Shown here one piece after another: positions 21,486 through 24,517 of a DNA stretch of 24,517 nucleotides. The notes beneath the pieces are model-generated. The model ran no database searches. It was given only the letters and a program-made list of their open reading frames with translations, and was not told the origin of the DNA. Each line of letters starts with the position of its first letter. The stretch's first letter is position 1. Origin of the DNA: JAXLYX01 sp046351215 (GTDB taxonomy: Bacteria; Myxococcota_A; Polyangia; Polyangiales; Houyiibacteriaceae); contig JAXLYX010000040.1 in assembly GCA_046351215.1 (NCBI GenBank), positions 1 to 24,517 on the forward strand, given 5' to 3'. A program made the position numbers and the translations under genes.

Positions 21486-23011
21486 ACGACGACCGGCGCC
21501 TCGGCTCCGTCCGGAACGGGCGCCCCGTTCGCACCCGCGGCACGAAGCGCTTTGAGGTCGCGCAGCAGGCCGCGCAGCCAGGGCGAGTAGACCACGAGCA
21601 CGCCGAGGAAGACGGCGATCGAGCGGAGCGCCGCGTTGTGCGAGACGAAGTGGTCGACTGCGTACGAGGCGCCGTAGCCCGAGGCGCTCGCCGCTGCCAT
21701 CAGCGCCGTGTAGCGGAGGTCCTGGCCGAGGGCGACGAGTTGGTGCCGGATGCCGCCGCCGACGCTGACCGCGTAGCGCCCGAGCTCGGAGGCCGCGTAG
21801 CCGACCACTGCGCCGGGGAAGCCGAAGCTCAGGTAGCCCGCCGGAACGAACGCGAGCATGCCGACGAGCTTCCCCGCGCCCGAGGCCGCGAGCCAACGCG
21901 ACTGCCCCTTCGCCAGGAGGCCCTGCGAGTAGGAGTTCTCCATGACGGCGAACCAGGCGCCGACCGAGAGGACCTGCGCGACCCAGCCGGCCTCGTGGTA
22001 GCGGGGATCGTAGAGGAGATCGATCGCCGCCTGACCCCCTCCGACGAAGCCCGCGAGGCCGAAGCCCCCGACGATCAGGAGCGGTCGACGCGCGCTGACG
22101 AAGACCTCGGCCATGCGCGTCGTCTCGTTGTGGATCTTCGAGTAGACGGGGAAGAGCAGCTTCTGCGTGAGGCCGAAGAGCAGGTTCGGCGTGAGCGAGG
22201 AGATGTTCAGGCCGATGCCGTAGACGCCGAGCATCGCGAGCGGGATGAGCTTGCCGAGGATCAGCCGGTCCGAGTGGTTCACCACGAACGTCAGCGCGGT
22301 CGAGATGAAGACCCAGCGGCCGAAGTGCAGCATCCCGCGGAGGTGCTCGCGATGGATGTGGAGGCGGTTGCGCCGCCCCGGCAGCACGAAGTGGCTGGCC
22401 ACCGTGCGGATCAGGTCCTGGACGAGGGCGCCGACGAGGAGCGAGTACACGCTCCGCGTGACGTACGCCACGGCGATCATCGAGGAGAGACCGGCGAACT
22501 GGATCACGATGTCGAGGATCGTCAGCCGTCGCTGCGCGAGACGGCGTCCCTCGGTGAAGAGCTTCGTCGACTGCCAGCCGCCGATGAACGACGCGACGTT
22601 GATGACGCAGAGCAGGATGACGAGCCGCGGATCCCCGTAGTAGTGCGCGAAGGGGAACGAGAGCGCCGTGCCGACGAGCCAGAGGACCGTGCCGCGGAAG
22701 ACCTGGACCGTGTAGGCGGTGTCGAGGAAGTCCTGCTCCTCGCCGTGGGGGCTCTGGACGATGCTCGGCCCGATCCCGACGTCCGAGAAGAGGTGCAGGC
22801 CGACCATGAAGGCCGTGACCAGCTGCATCAGACCGAACGCCTCGCTGTCGAGCAGTCGCGTGAGGACGACGGAGCTGATGATCCGGAAGCCGTTCGAGGC
22901 CACCATGTTCACCAGGATCCACGCGCCCGCGTGGATCGCGGTCGAACCTAGCTGTGCAGGGACTTCACTCTGCGTTCCGGCGGATTCGGCGGGCTGGGAC
23001 GGACTGGTCAT
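21482..23011 (-). CDS. Wzx-type polysaccharide flippase (MVF/MATE-like superfamily)
   Basis: A 509-residue integral membrane protein with about 12-14 hydrophobic helices. The first part (AGAWILVNMVASNGFRIISS and VLTRLLDSEAFGLMQLV, residues 35-70) has the pattern of polysaccharide biosynthesis/O-antigen flippases: helix 1, then LTRxLxxxxFGxxxL. A segment SDVGIGPSIVQ near residue 84 is also typical. Such proteins move lipid-linked sugar units across the inner membrane for surface polysaccharide assembly. No glycosyltransferase or polymerase genes lie beside it, so the polymer is unknown. The ATG at 23009-23011 is preferred to an in-frame TTG at 23032. Its stop shares CTAG with the convergent gene at 21045-21485. 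Confidence 0.9.
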   Translation of the reverse strand: MTSPSQPAESAGTQSEVPAQLGSTAIHAGAWILVNMVASNGFRIISSVVLTRLLDSEAFGLMQLVTAFMVGLHLFSDVGIGPSIVQSPHGEEQDFLDTAYTVQVFRGTVLWLVGTALSFPFAHYYGDPRLVILLCVINVASFIGGWQSTKLFTEGRRLAQRRLTILDIVIQFAGLSSMIAVAYVTRSVYSLLVGALVQDLIRTVASHFVLPGRRNRLHIHREHLRGMLHFGRWVFISTALTFVVNHSDRLILGKLIPLAMLGVYGIGLNISSLTPNLLFGLTQKLLFPVYSKIHNETTRMAEVFVSARRPLLIVGGFGLAGFVGGGQAAIDLLYDPRYHEAGWVAQVLSVGAWFAVMENSYSQGLLAKGQSRWLAASGAGKLVGMLAFVPAGYLSFGFPGAVVGYAASELGRYAVSVGGGIRHQLVALGQDLRYTALMAAASASGYGASYAVDHFVSHNAALRSIAVFLGVLVVYSPWLRGLLRDLKALRAAGANGAPVPDGAEAPVVV

Positions 23012-23113
23012 GGGCGACGTTCGGAAGCCCAACCTCTATCACGGCGGCGCGGTCTGGCGATGCGACGCGGGGAGCCCGAGCGGGAGCCCCGGACGCAGCG
23101 CGGGAATTCGCGC

Positions 23114-23143
23114 GAGGGCTCCCCCGACGGGGGCGCCGCCCTC
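23114..23143. terminator. Hairpin in the 23012-23208 intergenic region
   Basis: GAGGGC (23114-23119) pairs with GCCCTC (23138-23143), and CCCCC with GGGGG inside it around a GAC loop, with an asymmetric internal loop. Together with the hairpin at 23154-23187 it probably ends transcription of the Ig-repeat gene before the flippase gene. Confidence 0.5.
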
Positions 23144-23153
23144 GAAAGCGACC

Positions 23154-23187
23154 TCGCCCCGCCGGACCTCGCGATCCGACGGGGCGA
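23154..23187 (-). terminator. Terminator hairpin behind the Ig-repeat gene
   Basis: TCGCCCCG (23154-23161) pairs with CGGGGCGA (23180-23187); an inner CGGA/TCCG adds four pairs after single mismatches, leaving an 8-nt loop. It begins 21 nt after the stop at 23209 (minus strand). Confidence 0.6.
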
Positions 23188-23208
23188 AGACGGGATCCGC
23201 GGACTCGC

Positions 23209-24517
23209 TCAGCTCCGGTCGACGGCCGCGCGGCGCTTCCGCGAGCGGACGAACGCGAGGCCGAGGACGAGCAGGCTGAGCCCGAAGGGCGTCGCCGCCG
23301 ACCGTCCGCTCGGGCCGGCCGCACGGCAGTTGCAGCCTCCCTCGACACCCCCGTGGCCGCCGTCGACCCCGGCGTCCGTGCCGCCATCGTCGCCCGCGTC
23401 GGCGCCTCCATCCGGGCCCGCATCGGCCATCCCCGCGTCCATCGGCAGCACGATGGTGAACTCGGCCGTCGCGGGGGTGGCATCCACGTTGCCGGCCACA
23501 TCCTTCGCGCGGACCGAGAGGTCGTGCACGCCGAGAGCGAGGGTCGACGTGGTGTAGCTCGCCGGGCAATCGGCGTAGCTCGCACCGTCCAGGCTGCACT
23601 CGAAGGTCGCCGCCGAATCGTTCGACTGGAAGGTGAACGTCGGCGTCGGCGTCGCGTACTCGGTGGAGGGCTGCGTGGCGAAGGAGGTGTCGGGCGCCAC
23701 CGTGTCGATCGTCCACGTGAACGACGCGGGGCTCGGATCGACCACTCCCGCCGAGGTGCGGGACCGGACGTCGAAGGTATGGTCTCCGTCGTTGAGCGAC
23801 GCGTAGCTGTCCGGCGAGGTGCAGGCCGCGTAGGCGGCCCCGTCGAGACGGCACTCGAAGGTGACGTTCGACGTCGCCGAGTCGAAGGTGAACGCCGCCG
23901 TCGCCACGTTGGAGAGCGCGTTCGGATGCGTGAGGAGGTTCGTGTCCGGGATCGTCGTGTCGATCGTCCACGTGGAGGTGGCGGGCGTCGCATCGACGTT
24001 GCCGACCGGGTCGACGGCGCGCACCGCGAAGGTGTGGCTTCCGTCCGCGAGACCGGAGTAGCTCACGCCGCTCGTGCACGTCGTGTAGCCGCCGCCGTCG
24101 AGCTGGCATTCGAAGGTCGCGGTCACGTCCGGCGACGAGAACGTGAACGACACGCTCGTCGCGCTGTCGGGATTCGGCGGCGACGTCAGGATCGACGTGT
24201 CGGGCGGCGTGGTGTCGATCGTCCATCCGAACGTCGCCGGCGTCGGGTCGATGTTGCCGGCCGCGTCGATGGCGGCGACGGCGAACGTGTGGGCCCCGTC
24301 CGAGAGACCGCTGAAGGTGACGCCCGACGCGCAAGCCGTCGGAGAGCCGGAGTCGAGCGAGCAGACGAAGCTCGTGCCGTCCGGCGACGAGAACGTGAAG
24401 GCGGCCGTCGTCGCGTTCGTCGGATTCGCCGGCCCCGTGAGGAGGCTGGTGTCCGGAGGCGTGAGGTCGATGGTCCACGTCTGCGACGCCGGCGAAGTAT
24501 CGACGTTGCCCGCCGGA
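23209..24517 (-). CDS. Surface protein with Ig-like repeats and MYXO-CTERM-like tail, 5' end outside window
   Basis: The C-terminal ~436 residues of a larger exported protein; the frame stays open to the window edge. Four repeats of about 84-85 residues follow each other, each with a PPDT(S/N)xL opening, a FTFxS strand, FxCxLDGxxYxxC, a HTFxVRAxDxxGN turn and TPATxxWTID closing; they look like the bacterial Ig-like repeats found in large surface proteins, and the paired Cys of each repeat probably form a disulfide. After an Asp/Gly-rich linker the end shows the MYXO-CTERM pattern: CNC at 23326-23334, a hydrophobic helix (TPFGLSLLVLGLAFV) and RSRKRR. Such tails are processed for surface anchoring by a myxosortase-type protease. 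The N-terminal catalytic or binding domain, if any, is not visible. Confidence 0.88.
   Translation of the reverse strand, partial: PAGNVDTSPASQTWTIDLTPPDTSLLTGPANPTNATTAAFTFSSPDGTSFVCSLDSGSPTACASGVTFSGLSDGAHTFAVAAIDAAGNIDPTPATFGWTIDTTPPDTSILTSPPNPDSATSVSFTFSSPDVTATFECQLDGGGYTTCTSGVSYSGLADGSHTFAVRAVDPVGNVDATPATSTWTIDTTIPDTNLLTHPNALSNVATAAFTFDSATSNVTFECRLDGAAYAACTSPDSYASLNDGDHTFDVRSRTSAGVVDPSPASFTWTIDTVAPDTSFATQPSTEYATPTPTFTFQSNDSAATFECSLDGASYADCPASYTTSTLALGVHDLSVRAKDVAGNVDATPATAEFTIVLPMDAGMADAGPDGGADAGDDGGTDAGVDGGHGGVEGGCNCRAAGPSGRSAATPFGLSLLVLGLAFVRSRKRRAAVDRS
23440..24480. repeat. 255-bp-period Ig-like repeat array
   Basis: The conserved block coding for WTID lies at 23701-23715, 23956-23970, 24211-24225 and 24463-24477, i.e. 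steps of 255, 255 and 252 bp. Copies are diverged except around this block and the Gly-Asn turn. Confidence 0.8.

Noticed and set aside
23440..24480. Regular ~255-bp periodicity considered as a CRISPR or mobile repeat
   Set aside because: The period is a multiple of three, the frame is open throughout, and the copies encode diverged Ig-like domains with conserved Cys; it is a protein repeat.

Overview
The window is very GC-rich DNA with dense coding and no gap over about 225 bp. The strongest taxonomic clue is the protein ending at 23209 (minus strand). It has four Ig-like repeats, an Asp/Gly-rich linker and a C-terminal Cys-Asn-Cys, hydrophobic and Arg-rich tail, as in MYXO-CTERM sorting tails. 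Together with Gly/Ser/Asp-linked lipoproteins and a Pkn-type Ser/Thr kinase with an exported C-terminal domain, this points to Myxococcota, probably a Polyangia-like lineage (inference). I see no tRNA, rRNA, CRISPR array, insertion sequence or phage gene. It looks like chromosomal sequence rich in envelope and secreted functions.

Layout. (1) 1-3800: a truncated lipoprotein gene behind a DUF2892 membrane protein, a secreted protein of unknown role, a cytosolic vWA protein, an S1-family protease whose Shine-Dalgarno lies in a strong 5' hairpin, and a lipoprotein cupredoxin. (2) 3924-7104: a WD40-like beta-propeller lipoprotein followed by an outer-membrane barrel protein, closed by a bidirectional terminator. 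(3) 15051 down to 7181: seven minus-strand genes in a row: Ser/Thr kinase, TetR regulator, cytochrome P450, FadL-family channel, lipoprotein, and two outer-membrane proteins. The P450, FadL channel and TetR regulator suggest uptake and oxidation of a hydrophobic compound; an AT-rich near-palindrome lies between tetR and the P450. (4) 15110-16744, divergent from the kinase: a secreted protein with three DUF2135/YfaP-like modules joined by a 17-proline linker.

(5) 19117 down to 16809: a haloalkane dehalogenase of the DhlA type, a TetR regulator 4 bp behind it, and a DUF6544-like protein. The dehalogenase has a recognisable promoter whose -10 lies inside a perfect palindrome, a good operator candidate for the adjacent TetR. 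(6) 19288-21485: two small unknown proteins flank a WYL-domain regulator, with an array of CCTCGT half-sites upstream of that regulator. (7) 23011 down to 21482: a Wzx-type flippase that shares its last four bases with the convergent gene; then hairpins and the incomplete Ig-like protein that runs off the window.

All functional calls come from reading motifs by eye. No database search was run.
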